Assembly (NCBI GenBank): GCA_017428765.1
Contig: JAFRQF010000005.1
Location: 119,121 to 183,120 of the forward strand
Length of the DNA stretch: 64,000 nucleotides
Direction of reading: 5' to 3'
Origin: Erysipelotrichaceae bacterium
GTDB taxonomy: Bacteria; Bacillota_I; Bacilli_A; Erysipelotrichales; Erysipelotrichaceae
In this document: piece after piece, positions 16,062-23,880 of the stretch
How the letters are laid out: each line of letters starts with the position of its first letter
Numbering within the stretch: the stretch's first letter is position 1
The notes under the pieces: generated by a model
The model's input: the letters and a program-made list of their open reading frames with translations, nothing else
Database searches by the model: none
What the model was told of the DNA's origin: nothing
Translations under genes and position numbers: made by a program

Positions 16062-16745
16062 ATGAATCTTTTACAATTATTACTCGGCGCAATGACGTCC
16101 AATGATTCCGTCAATGCGGCTTCCAAGAAGACAGGTGTCTCATCCGGTTCCATTTCCAAACTGATGATGATGGCTCTTCCTCTTCTGATCACTTATCTGA
16201 CAAAGAACGCTTCCAAGAAGGATGGCGCTACTTCCCTGTTAAGTGCTCTGACGCAGCACAACAGCACGCAGACTGTTTCCCAGCAGATCTCCAACGCTGA
16301 CTCGACCGATGGCGCAAAGATCATTGCCCACATCTTAGGCAAGAATCAGAACTCCGTCATCAGCTCCCTGGCAAAAGAGACAGGCCTCAGCTCCAAAGAA
16401 GTCAACAGCGTCCTCAATGCGATCGCTCCGGCTCTTCTCAACAGCCTGAACACCGCAACTAACGCAACTGCCGCAAAACCGCAGACCAACAAAGTCGACC
16501 TTTCCGACGGTATCGACCTTTCCGATATCGCAGGTCTTCTCGGCGGTGGCAATGTCACTAATGTCAATTCCAATCCGGCAGCCGGTCTGTTAGGTTCTCT
16601 GCTCGGCGGAAACAGCAGCCAGCAGCAGACTTCCTCCAACACAGGCCTCGACCTCTTAGGTTCCCTGCTTGGCGAAAACAAACCGACGACACAGCAGTCC
16701 AACGGCACAGAGCTCTTAGGTCTTCTGACCGGTCTGCTCAAATAA
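16062..16745 (+). CDS. DUF937 protein with LLG repeats
   Basis: 227 residues. The N-terminal half matches DUF937 (YidB-like): MNLLQLLLGAMTS, a predicted helical bundle rich in Ser, Thr and Asn, and INAIAPALLNSL-like helices (LNAIAPALLNSLN here). The C-terminal third is low-complexity with three related blocks: AAGLLGSLLGGNSSQQQ, LDLLGSLLGENKPTTQQ and TELLGLLTGLLK. These are amphipathic leucine segments joined by Gln/Asn/Ser/Thr linkers. AAGGAG stands seven bases before the ATG. No signal peptide is evident. Function is unknown in the family; the repeat region looks suited to self-association or membrane contact. Confidence 0.8.
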   Translation: MNLLQLLLGAMTSNDSVNAASKKTGVSSGSISKLMMMALPLLITYLTKNASKKDGATSLLSALTQHNSTQTVSQQISNADSTDGAKIIAHILGKNQNSVISSLAKETGLSSKEVNSVLNAIAPALLNSLNTATNATAAKPQTNKVDLSDGIDLSDIAGLLGGGNVTNVNSNPAAGLLGSLLGGNSSQQQTSSNTGLDLLGSLLGENKPTTQQSNGTELLGLLTGLLK

Positions 16746-16770
16746 GCTTAAAAAACAGAACCATTAAGAA

Positions 16771-16799
16771 AAGCACTCAGGCAAGTATCCTGAGTGCTT
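16771..16799. terminator. Bidirectional terminator overlapping the lipid kinase stop
   Basis: AAGCACTCAGG/CCTGAGTGCTT perfect stem (16771-16781 with 16789-16799). It follows the DUF937 gene on the plus strand. On the minus strand the same hairpin encodes the last residues and TGA stop (16777-16779) of the lipid kinase gene and is followed by TTTTCTT. Confidence 0.9.
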
Positions 16800-17646
16800 T
16801 GTTTGTTATGAAGATCTCCGCTTTGTCTTTGACTTTTGCCTCTTCGCCATCCAGCGTCCAGACGACGTCTTCTTCAAATTCCAGCGTGATGGCCTTGCAG
16901 CGATAGCGGTGGATGAACTTATCCTGCTGCAGGATCGTCGATAAGAGATCCGGCGCATTGAACACCGTCGGCACATAGTCGACGATCAGCACGTTGAACA
17001 TCCCGTCATCGATCCTGGACCGCTTCTTATCTTCCAGTTCCATCCCGGCTACCCGGTTTCCTGAATAGATCAGGCCGAAGAGCACATCCTTTTTATAGGT
17101 ACGGCTTCCGATGGTGTAGCGGACCTTGTGCATCTTTATTTCCGGCAGCTTGGAGATGCCTTCCATGATGTAGGCGATATTGCCCCACATTTCCTTGGCA
17201 TCGCGTTTTGTGGTGAACGGGACATCACACATCGCACCGAAGGCTGCCACATAATTGAAATAGCGGTCATTCATCTTTCCGACATCGAATTCCCGGATAT
17301 TTCCTTCGCAGATCCTCTCCGCGATCCTTACAAAATCATTGCCCAGATCGAAATTGGAACCGAAATCATTCATCGTACCGCTCGGGAAATAACCCAATAA
17401 CGGTTTATGTTCCTTGCGCATCAGGGCATTGCTGACCTCATTCATCGTCCCGTCGCCTCCGAAAACACAGACCACGTCATACTTCACTCTGTTTTTCATC
17501 AGGTATTCATAGGCATCGTTTTTCTTCTGGGTCACATAGACACTGACATCGTAGCCTTTGGCACAGAAGATGTCGATGACCTTCAGAAGGTCTGCCTTGG
17601 AATTTTTCACGCCGGAACGGGCGTTGATCAGCATCAGAAGTTTCAT
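16777..17646 (-). CDS. Diacylglycerol/lipid kinase (DagK/YegS family)
   Basis: 289 residues. The catalytic domain signature GGDGTMNEV is at about residue 64, followed by FPSGTMNDFGSNFDL, the PxGTxND-type motif with Ser-Gly in place of the usual pair. The C-terminal beta sandwich contains SRIDDGMFNVLIV and EEDVVWTLDGE, typical of the family. It phosphorylates diacylglycerol or a related lipid at the membrane. Start: TAAAAT ends six bases before the ATG, with AGGG squeezed against it, too close to act as a normal ribosome binding site. The last codons and stop lie inside the terminator hairpin. Confidence 0.92.
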   Translation of the reverse strand: MKLLMLINARSGVKNSKADLLKVIDIFCAKGYDVSVYVTQKKNDAYEYLMKNRVKYDVVCVFGGDGTMNEVSNALMRKEHKPLLGYFPSGTMNDFGSNFDLGNDFVRIAERICEGNIREFDVGKMNDRYFNYVAAFGAMCDVPFTTKRDAKEMWGNIAYIMEGISKLPEIKMHKVRYTIGSRTYKKDVLFGLIYSGNRVAGMELEDKKRSRIDDGMFNVLIVDYVPTVFNAPDLLSTILQQDKFIHRYRCKAITLEFEEDVVWTLDGEEAKVKDKAEIFITNKALRILA

Positions 17647-17652
17647 ATCCCT

Positions 17653-17681
17653 ATTTTAAATCAATCTTAAGAAAATGATAA
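17653..17681 (-). promoter_or_regulatory. Promoter of lipid kinase gene (leaderless type)
   Basis: Minus strand TTATCA (17676-17681), 17 bases, TAAAAT (17653-17658), then six bases to the ATG at 17646. The predicted transcript begins at the start codon. Confidence 0.55.
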
Positions 17682-17713
17682 ATCTCCCTTCTGGATTTAC
17701 ATGGATTTTACTT

Positions 17714-17742
17714 TTGGCTTTCCGCTTCAAAAAGACTATAAT
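17714..17742 (+). promoter_or_regulatory. Promoter of NUDIX gene (leaderless type)
   Basis: TTGGCT (17714-17719), 17 bases, perfect TATAAT (17737-17742), then CAAAGT and ATG at 17749. No ribosome binding site exists upstream, so translation of a leaderless mRNA is the simplest reading. Confidence 0.65.
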
Positions 17743-17748
17743 CAAAGT

Positions 17749-18162
17749 ATGTCTGAGATCTCGGCGGGTGCGATCACCTATACCAAACAAAACGATACCA
17801 TCCTGTATCTTCTCATCAAAGATTTCCATGGCAACTTCGGTTTCCCGAAAGGCCACCTGGAAAACGAGGAGACCCTTTTTGAAGCGGCAGTTCGTGAGAT
17901 AAAGGAAGAAGCCGGCATCGACATCACACTCGATCCTTCTTTCAGGGAAGATCTTGAGTACACCATGCCTAACGGCATCTTGAAGACTTCGGTCTATTTC
18001 CTTGGCTTCTATGAGGATCAGACACCGGTGAAGCAGCCCGAAGAAGTCGATGAGATACGGCTGCTCCCATACAAGGAAGCGATGGACATCCTGACCTTCG
18101 ACAATATGAAAGAAGTACTGAGCAAGGCAGATGCCTATCTGAAAGGAAAGAAACATGAATAA
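17749..18162 (+). CDS. NUDIX hydrolase
   Basis: 137 residues. The NUDIX box is complete: GHLENEETLFEAAVREIKEE spans about residues 40-59, with the REIKEE catalytic helix and a following AGI. FPKG just before the box and the short size resemble diadenosine tetraphosphate hydrolases (Ap4A pyrophosphatase), as in MutT-like Firmicute proteins. An in-frame ATG lies 48 bases upstream, but the promoter at 17714-17742 falls between the two, so the second ATG is taken. The gene overlaps the GtrA gene by eight bases. Substrate is uncertain: Ap4A or another nucleoside diphosphate derivative. Confidence 0.88.
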   Translation: MSEISAGAITYTKQNDTILYLLIKDFHGNFGFPKGHLENEETLFEAAVREIKEEAGIDITLDPSFREDLEYTMPNGILKTSVYFLGFYEDQTPVKQPEEVDEIRLLPYKEAMDILTFDNMKEVLSKADAYLKGKKHE

Positions 18163-18553
18163 AGATCTTCTGCAGACCATCAAGTTCACGCTGTTCTCGC
18201 TTTCCGCCGGCATCATACAGCTGGGCAGCTTTGCGCTTTTACATGACGCCGTTCACCTTCCCTGGTGGCCGAGCTATCTGATCTCGCTTGTCCTGTCGGT
18301 CCTTTGGAACTTCACGCTCAACCGCAACTTCACGTTCAAGTCGGCATCCAATGTACCGGTCGCGATGGCTAAGGTCTTTGCCTATTACCTGGTCTTCACG
18401 CCTTTGTCCACCTATGTCGGAAACTATCTGACCGGAACTCTTCACATGAACGATTATCTGGTCACGATCATGAACATGCTGGTGAACCTGGTCACTGAGT
18501 TCTTCTATCAGAAATACTACGTATTCAAAGATACGCTTTCCAAGGATCGCTAG
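18155..18553 (+). CDS. GtrA family membrane protein
   Basis: 132 residues with four predicted membrane segments and the family pattern: an N-terminal Lys-Phe-x-Leu-Phe-Ser-x-x-Ala-Gly helix, SVLWNFTLNRNFTF between helices 2 and 3, and an EFFYQKYYVF ending. GtrA proteins are thought to move polyprenyl-linked sugars across the membrane for glycosylation of wall polymers. It overlaps the NUDIX gene by eight bases, with AAAGGAAAG as ribosome binding site inside that gene, so both are expressed together. No glycosyltransferase partner is adjacent. The stop codon lies within its terminator. Confidence 0.9.
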   Translation: MNKDLLQTIKFTLFSLSAGIIQLGSFALLHDAVHLPWWPSYLISLVLSVLWNFTLNRNFTFKSASNVPVAMAKVFAYYLVFTPLSTYVGNYLTGTLHMNDYLVTIMNMLVNLVTEFFYQKYYVFKDTLSKDR

Positions 18554-18565
18554 ATCCTTTTTTTT
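18542..18565 (+). terminator. Terminator overlapping the gtrA-like stop codon
   Basis: AAGGATC/GATCCTT (18542-18548 with 18553-18559), a 4-base loop containing most of the TAG stop (18551-18553), then an unbroken T-run. Confidence 0.9.
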
Positions 18566-18616
18566 CAATGTTTCATCACATCGATATGATATCCTTGTCT
18601 TAGAGAAGAGGTCATT

Positions 18617-19702
18617 ATGAATTTTCAATTACGTCAATACCATGAACCCGATTTTACGGAAGAAAAATTCGTCAAAGCTCCCGATGTAAAACTTGTAAGA
18701 GCGGAAAAAGACAGAGTCGCACCGGAAGGCTATCATGCCATGTCGATCTTCCCGGAATACTTCAAGATCGACGGAAAATGGCTGCTTGCCAAAGAGAGCC
18801 GTATGGACTGCGTCGCGGCGTACAGGGACAGTGAAGTCAAAGTCATCGAGTTTCGCAATATCGTGAAAGATGATCTGATCATCTGCGGAAGAAGCGAGAA
18901 CTGCGAAGAAGGGATCTATGTCCACGCCAACGGTTTCCGGGAAGCGGAAAACGAAAACGACGTCTTTGCCTTCCGTCTCAACCGCAGCAGAGAGACGGCA
19001 TTCTCCAAAGACTACGACGAGCTCTACGAAGTATTGAAACATGATAAAAAACACGGCAGGATCGTCTGGGTCTTAGGACCGGCAGTCGCCTTCGACAAGG
19101 ATTCCAAAGATGCCTTTGCTTCTCTGATCGAAAAAGGCTACGTCCATGCGATGCTGGCAGGCAATGCCCTGGCCACCCACGATCTGGAAGGTTCCTACTT
19201 AAGGACGGCCTTAGGTCAGGACATCTACACCCAGCAATCCATGCCGAACGGTCACTACAACCACCTCGATACGCTCAATGTCGTGAGAAGATACGGCAGC
19301 GTAGCGAAATTCATCGAAGAAGAAAAGATCGATAACGGCATCATCTATTCCCTGGAAAAGAATCATATCCCATATGTCCTGGGCGGTTCCATAAGAGATG
19401 ACGGACCGCTTCCGTGCGTCTATGGCGATGTCTATGAGGCACAGGAAGCCATGCGCGATCAGATCAGGGAAGCCACGACCGTCATCTGCATGGCGACGAT
19501 GTTACACTCCATTGCCGTAGGCAACATGACCCCGTCCTATCGCATCGACCGCTATGGAAAGATGCGCCAGGTCTACTTCTATTGCGTCGATATCTCCGAG
19601 TTCACCGCCAACAAGCTGGCAGACCGCGGATCGCTGTCCGCCAAGTCCATCATCACCAACGTGCAGGACTTCGTATCGACGCTCGACAAAGCACTCGATT
19701 AA
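18617..19702 (+). CDS. Archaeal-type ornithine cyclodeaminase (LOR/SDH, TIGR00300-like)
   Basis: 361 residues. The C-terminal 220 residues match the LOR/SDH-domain ornithine cyclodeaminase family: VWVLGPAVAF, AMLAGNALATHDLE, GHYNHLDTLN, PYVLGGSIRDDGPLP, DVYEAQEAMRDQIR, MATMLHSIAVGNMTP, YCVDISEFTANKLADRGS. These NAD-dependent enzymes convert ornithine to proline with loss of ammonia. The N-terminal 140 residues (YHAMSIFPEYFKI, SRMDCVAAY) do not look like the guanidine-modifying domain of cyanobacterial ArgZ/AgrE and I do not recognise them. GAGG precedes the ATG. It converges on ornithine carbamoyltransferase and arginine deiminase, so an alternative fate for ornithine is indicated. This class is unrelated to the Mu-crystallin-type bacterial enzyme. 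Confidence 0.8.
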   Translation: MNFQLRQYHEPDFTEEKFVKAPDVKLVRAEKDRVAPEGYHAMSIFPEYFKIDGKWLLAKESRMDCVAAYRDSEVKVIEFRNIVKDDLIICGRSENCEEGIYVHANGFREAENENDVFAFRLNRSRETAFSKDYDELYEVLKHDKKHGRIVWVLGPAVAFDKDSKDAFASLIEKGYVHAMLAGNALATHDLEGSYLRTALGQDIYTQQSMPNGHYNHLDTLNVVRRYGSVAKFIEEEKIDNGIIYSLEKNHIPYVLGGSIRDDGPLPCVYGDVYEAQEAMRDQIREATTVICMATMLHSIAVGNMTPSYRIDRYGKMRQVYFYCVDISEFTANKLADRGSLSAKSIITNVQDFVSTLDKALD

Positions 19703-19707
19703 AGAAA

Positions 19708-19731
19708 AAAGTATGCTACAAGGCATACTTT
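19708..19731. terminator. Bidirectional terminator between convergent arginine genes
   Basis: AAAGTATGC/GCATACTTT with a 6-base loop and A/T-runs on both sides. It serves the cyclodeaminase gene (plus) and the ornithine carbamoyltransferase gene (minus). Confidence 0.9.
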
Positions 19732-19758
19732 TCTTGTGGCCATTTTTCAAAAAATTCT

Positions 19759-20763
19759 TTAAAGTGTCTCGTCCTTATCGGTCAGAGCGGCATAGATGAT
19801 CGCCTTGATCGTATGCATGCGGTTCTCCGCCTCATCGAAGACTTTCGACTGTTCCGATTCAAAGACTTCATCGGACACTTCCATCTCCTTGAGACCGAAC
19901 TGTTCATAGATCTGCTGACCGACCTTCGTATTCAGATCATGGAAAGAAGGAAGGCAATGTAAGAAGATGGCTTCCTTTTTGGCATAGGACATGACTTCCT
20001 TATTGACCTGGTAAGGACTTAAAAGTTCGATGCGCTTTGCCCATAACTCTTTCGGTTCACCCATCGATACCCAGATGTCCGTATAGATGACATCGGCATC
20101 TTTGACAGCCTGCTTCACATCGCTGATCAAAGAGATGGTGCAGTGATTTTCTTCCGCGATCTTTTTGCATGTTTCCACAAGACTTTCTTCCGGGAAATTC
20201 TCTTTCGGCGCACAGGCGACGAAATCCATCCCCAGCTTGGCACTGACCACCATCAGAGAATTGGCCACATTGTTTCTGGCATCGCCCATGAATACGAGCT
20301 TCCTGCCCTTATAGTCACCGAAATGTTCTTTGATCGTCAGAACGTCCGCCAGCATCTGCGTCGGATGGAACTCATCGGTCAGACCGTTGAAGACCGGAAC
20401 GCCGGCATACCTGGCAAGTTCTTCGACGATGTTCTGGCCATAACCTCTGTATTCGATGCCGTCATAGATACGGCCTAAGACCCTTGCGGTATCTTTGATC
20501 GATTCCTTGTGGCCCATTTGGGAAGACTGGGCATCAAGATAGGTCACGCCCATACCCAGGTCATGACCTGCCGTTTCAAAGGAACATCTGGTCCTGGTCG
20601 ATGTCTTTTCAAACAGCAGGACGATGTTTTTTCCTTCCAGGTAGCGGTGCGGCTTTCCTTCTTTTTTCAGCTTTTTGAAACGCGCCGACAGATCGAGAAG
20701 ATATTCGATCTCTTCCGTTGAATAATCCAGTAATTTGAGAAAATTTCTGCCTTTCAGATCCAT
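19759..20763 (-). CDS. arcB: Ornithine carbamoyltransferase
   Basis: 334 residues. Carbamoyl-phosphate site: [12 protein letters not shown] at about residue 54. Next come [15 protein letters not shown] and [15 protein letters not shown], then the ornithine loop DIWVSMGEP and HCLPSFHD, with Ser in place of the usual Ala after HCLP. In the deiminase pathway the enzyme runs catabolically, making ornithine and carbamoyl phosphate from citrulline. It lies 10 bases downstream of arginine deiminase with AAGGGGG as ribosome binding site. The symbol follows that context; a biosynthetic argF role cannot be excluded. No carbamate kinase gene is present in the window. Confidence 0.95.
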   Translation of the reverse strand: MDLKGRNFLKLLDYSTEEIEYLLDLSARFKKLKKEGKPHRYLEGKNIVLLFEKTSTRTRCSFETAGHDLGMGVTYLDAQSSQMGHKESIKDTARVLGRIYDGIEYRGYGQNIVEELARYAGVPVFNGLTDEFHPTQMLADVLTIKEHFGDYKGRKLVFMGDARNNVANSLMVVSAKLGMDFVACAPKENFPEESLVETCKKIAEENHCTISLISDVKQAVKDADVIYTDIWVSMGEPKELWAKRIELLSPYQVNKEVMSYAKKEAIFLHCLPSFHDLNTKVGQQIYEQFGLKEMEVSDEVFESEQSKVFDEAENRMHTIKAIIYAALTDKDETL

Positions 20764-20773
20764 AATTACCCCC

Positions 20774-21985
20774 TTATATCCTTACTAACGGCATCGACAT
20801 GCATCTTGGTCCGCCTCTGCCCCTTGATAATTCGGAGCTTGGCATGGTGAGTACCTGCACGCCGTATGATTCCAGCAGTCTGTTGGTGATCTCGTTGCGC
20901 TCATAGACCAGGATCTTGCCCGGTGCGATGCAGAGCGTATTGGAACCGTCGTTCCACTGTTCGCGCTGGGAAGCGATATGATCGTCTCCTCCGCAGCGGA
21001 TGAGCTCACACCTGTCGAGTTTCATTTCCCTGGCCAGTATCTTGTCGAGACTTTCATCCATCCTGGCGATATTGAAACTGTCATCGTCCCTTCTTTGCAA
21101 AGAGAAAACTTTCAGATGGTCGTTGATCAGAGGATGGATAGTGAACTTGTCATAGTCGATCTGGGTGAACACCGTATCCAGATGCATGAAGGAACGATCC
21201 TTCGGTATGGAGAATGCCAGGATCTTCTTCAGAGGACTTTCCCTGTCACGGAAGATGTGCTTCGCCAGGAATTCGATAGCGTTGGCCTCCGTCCTTTGCG
21301 AGATGCCGATGGCGATCGTCTCTTCATTGAGATTGAGTATGTCACCGCCTTCGATGTGGTAAGGCGCATAGCGGTCGTAATAGAGTTTCGTTTTATTGAA
21401 GCGCGGATGATATCTGAAGATGTATTCGCCATAGATGGTCTCTCTTCTTCTGGTCTCAAAATACATCCGGTTGAGGCTCACGCCGTTTCCCACGACCGCA
21501 AACGGGTCCCTTGTAAAGTACAGGTTTGGCATCGGCGCCATCAGCATGTTGTTGTTGTCACCTGCCAGATCGGACAGCGATTCCTTCACGCCGGCATCGA
21601 TCTGCCGGTATTTGATGCCTTCCATCGAAGTTAAGACTAGTTCCATGCTGTCCAAAGAATCCAGATACGAAAACAGAGCTTCATGATATCTTCTGTCCGC
21701 ACAGCCTTCTTCGATGAACTGGCGTATGAACTGTTTCCTGACTTTTTCATCTTCCAGGACATCCTTCATCAGATCCTCGAGATACAGGACCTCTGTCCCG
21801 TTGTCTTTTAAGATCTGCGCAAAGACATCATGTTCGGCAGCTGCGACCTTCAGAAACGGGATATCGTCGAAAAGAAGCTGCTGCAGGGTGTCCGGTGTCA
21901 GATTCAAAAGTTCCTTTCCCGGCCGGTGAAGAAGGACCGTTTTCAAAGGAGCGATCTCACTGAATACATTGATTTCGTTGTGCAT
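20774..21985 (-). CDS. arcA: Arginine deiminase
   Basis: 403 residues, normal length. It hydrolyses arginine to citrulline and ammonia. Motifs: LHRPGKEL near the start, [27 protein letters not shown] with the catalytic His, and the terminal [12 protein letters not shown] holding the nucleophilic Cys. A TTG six bases upstream is in frame, but the ATG at 21985 is better spaced from GAGGA. With arcB downstream it gives the first two steps of the arginine deiminase pathway, which yields ATP only if carbamate kinase is encoded elsewhere. A terminator for the MFS gene lies just upstream, so arcAB is an independent unit. Confidence 0.97.
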   Translation of the reverse strand: MHNEINVFSEIAPLKTVLLHRPGKELLNLTPDTLQQLLFDDIPFLKVAAAEHDVFAQILKDNGTEVLYLEDLMKDVLEDEKVRKQFIRQFIEEGCADRRYHEALFSYLDSLDSMELVLTSMEGIKYRQIDAGVKESLSDLAGDNNNMLMAPMPNLYFTRDPFAVVGNGVSLNRMYFETRRRETIYGEYIFRYHPRFNKTKLYYDRYAPYHIEGGDILNLNEETIAIGISQRTEANAIEFLAKHIFRDRESPLKKILAFSIPKDRSFMHLDTVFTQIDYDKFTIHPLINDHLKVFSLQRRDDDSFNIARMDESLDKILAREMKLDRCELIRCGGDDHIASQREQWNDGSNTLCIAPGKILVYERNEITNRLLESYGVQVLTMPSSELSRGRGGPRCMSMPLVRI

Positions 21986-22043
21986 ATACAAAAATCCTCA
22001 GTTACATTGTACCATGCGCCATATTTCTTCTCTTACAAGAAAA

Positions 22044-22076
22044 AAGCATTGACCGGGTATTTCCCGGCCAATGCTT
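22044..22076 (-). terminator. Terminator overlapping the MFS gene stop
   Basis: Minus strand 14-bp stem (one G-U or mismatch) AAGCATTGGCCGGG/CCCGGTCAATGCTT followed by TTTTCTT. The TAA stop at 22075-22077 provides the first bases of the stem. Confidence 0.9.
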
Positions 22077-23409
22077 AATCTTCCATATTTTCGAATGCTT
22101 CCAGGCCCTTCTTGGCTTCGACCTTCTGGTCACCGTGTCTTACCTGTGACATCGTCACATAGGACAGCAAGACGAAGAATGCCGAATAGATGAATAAGAT
22201 CTTATACGAGATCAATCGCATCAGAGTGCCGGCCAGGATCGGCGTGACGATCTGGGCAGCCATGGATGCCGTATAGTAGTATCCGGTAAACTTGCCGATA
22301 TCGGAACCCTTGCACATCTCGACGACCATCGGCAGTGAGTTGACATTGATCGCCGCCCAGGCCAGACCGACCAGGGCGAAAGAGACATACATGATGAAAT
22401 TGATCGACTTGAAGATGTTGGTGAACACAAAGCCCAGGGCAAACATCAGTGAAAGTAAGACGATACCGCCTTTGATCGTGCGCTTGCGTCCGATCTTCGA
22501 TGCCAGATTGCCGATCGGAATGTAGGAAACGATGGCACCGGCTGTCGCTACCAGCAGACAGGTGGAGGCACCGCCTAAGCCCTGTCCCATGACGACGGAA
22601 ACGTAAGTCGTGAACCAGGTCGTGACGCCGTTGTAGCCGATGAACCACAGCGCGATCGAAGCTAATAAGAAGTATAAGGAACGTTTGACATCATCCGGCA
22701 GTTTCTCATGACCGGAACCGTCATCTTCGGAAAGGTTCCATTCCGGATGTTCGGCTTCCAGGATCTTGTTTTCATAGACCAGCTCAGGTTCCTTGACAAA
22801 CAGATACAGAAGTCCTACCGCCACGAACATGATCGAAGAGACCACAACGAATAAGATCTGGTAGTCGACATGGGCCACACCGACCGTCTTGGAGTTGGGA
22901 TATAAGAGTGCGGCGATCGCCAGATAGATGATGCCGCCGACCGCACCCATCAGGTTGATGATGGCATTGGCCTTGGAACGCAAAGGTTTCGGTGTGACAT
23001 CCGGCATCAAAGCGACAGCCGGCGAACGATAAGTTCCCATCGCGATCAGCAGCAAGCCCAATACGATGACGAAGCTCACCAGTTTGAAATTGTTTGGCGC
23101 TCTGTAATAGCCGTTATCCAGAAACGGCAGGATGTTCATCAGTATGCACACCATACCGGTACCGAAAAGGATATACGGCATGCGCTTGCCGATCTTGGTC
23201 TCGGACTTGTCGGAAAGCGAACCGAAGAACGGCAGCAGGAACAGCGCCAGGATATTGTCGGCTGCCATGATGGCACCGGAATACGTCTCATTGAGATGGA
23301 ACGTATTGGTCAGGATCAAAGGAACGACATTGTCATACATCTGCCAGAAGGCACAGATCGAAAGAAATGCCAGACCCACGAGAAAAGTTCTTTTATAATT
23401 GAGTTTCAT
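22075..23409 (-). CDS. MFS transporter, sugar/cation symporter-like (SLC45-type)
   Basis: 444 residues and 12 predicted membrane segments split by a central polar loop (about residues 210-240, ending GSGHEKLPDD). FGSLSDKSETKIGKRMPYI after helix 2 matches the loop 2-3 motif of MFS_2 sugar carriers, and SKIGRKRTIKGG gives the corresponding loop 8-9 motif. TYRSPAVALMPDVTPKPLRSK resembles plant and bacterial sucrose-type carriers of the same group. AAGGAG precedes the ATG, and a TATAAT lies about 30 bases upstream. It stands between glutamate dehydrogenase and arginine genes, but sugar import is the expected role. Confidence 0.82.
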   Translation of the reverse strand: MKLNYKRTFLVGLAFLSICAFWQMYDNVVPLILTNTFHLNETYSGAIMAADNILALFLLPFFGSLSDKSETKIGKRMPYILFGTGMVCILMNILPFLDNGYYRAPNNFKLVSFVIVLGLLLIAMGTYRSPAVALMPDVTPKPLRSKANAIINLMGAVGGIIYLAIAALLYPNSKTVGVAHVDYQILFVVVSSIMFVAVGLLYLFVKEPELVYENKILEAEHPEWNLSEDDGSGHEKLPDDVKRSLYFLLASIALWFIGYNGVTTWFTTYVSVVMGQGLGGASTCLLVATAGAIVSYIPIGNLASKIGRKRTIKGGIVLLSLMFALGFVFTNIFKSINFIMYVSFALVGLAWAAINVNSLPMVVEMCKGSDIGKFTGYYYTASMAAQIVTPILAGTLMRLISYKILFIYSAFFVLLSYVTMSQVRHGDQKVEAKKGLEAFENMED

Positions 23410-23449
23410 AGGATGATCTCCTTGTCTTTCTGATTTCTATTATACAAAA

Positions 23450-23471
23450 AGAGTATGTCTTCACATACTCT
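23450..23471 (-). terminator. Terminator with a stop codon in its loop
   Basis: AGAGTATGT/ACATACTCT (23450-23458 with 23463-23471), 4-base loop. The TGA stop (23461-23463) of the C_GCAxxG_C_C gene falls in the loop. TTTTTG follows on the minus strand. Confidence 0.9.
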
Positions 23472-23880
23472 CTTCCTGTAATTTTCTGATACTCATCTCC
23501 AGGGCCTGTCCCGCCAGCATGACCGTCTTCAAACAGGAAGTTTCCTTCGTATAATACTTCGGACGCAGTTCCGGACAAGCCGTGCCCTCGAGGATCGATC
23601 TGAAATTGCGGACGAATCCGTTGATCACCGGACGCACGGTATCCTGTTCCTCTCTCGCCTTTTCCTTGACCACCATCCTGGATAAGACGGCTGCACCGGC
23701 GATCAGAGCTCCGCAGACCAGTCCGGCATAGATGCCCGAACCGAAACCGCCGAACATCTTCATATCTTCCTTGCTGATCTGAAGATCATAACAGGCATTG
23801 GCAGCCTGAATGATGGCTTCCGAACAGTTGTAATTCTCTTTGGCGTAATAGTACTCGATATATTCGCTGAGTGATCCCAT
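23461..23880 (-). CDS. C_GCAxxG_C_C family redox-type protein
   Basis: 139 residues. The spaced cysteines of the family are present: NCSEAIIQAANACY (Cys19 and Cys29), LVCGALIAGAAVL (the GCAxxG-type core) and two later Cys in TACPEL and TSCLKT. FGSGIYAG before the core is also typical. Such proteins are predicted to bind a cofactor or form redox-active disulfides; no function is established. It overlaps the upstream glutamate dehydrogenase gene by one base (TAATG) and has no separate ribosome binding site, so its synthesis is coupled to that enzyme. A metal or haem site cannot be inferred from the sequence alone. Confidence 0.85.
   Translation of the reverse strand: MGSLSEYIEYYYAKENYNCSEAIIQAANACYDLQISKEDMKMFGGFGSGIYAGLVCGALIAGAAVLSRMVVKEKAREEQDTVRPVINGFVRNFRSILEGTACPELRPKYYTKETSCLKTVMLAGQALEMSIRKLQEESM

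Noticed and set aside
15908..16192. 95-codon N-terminal extension of the exporter gene starting at 15907
   Set aside because: It runs through the promoter and divergent gene start, has no ribosome binding site, and the family begins at MFRLLKKY.
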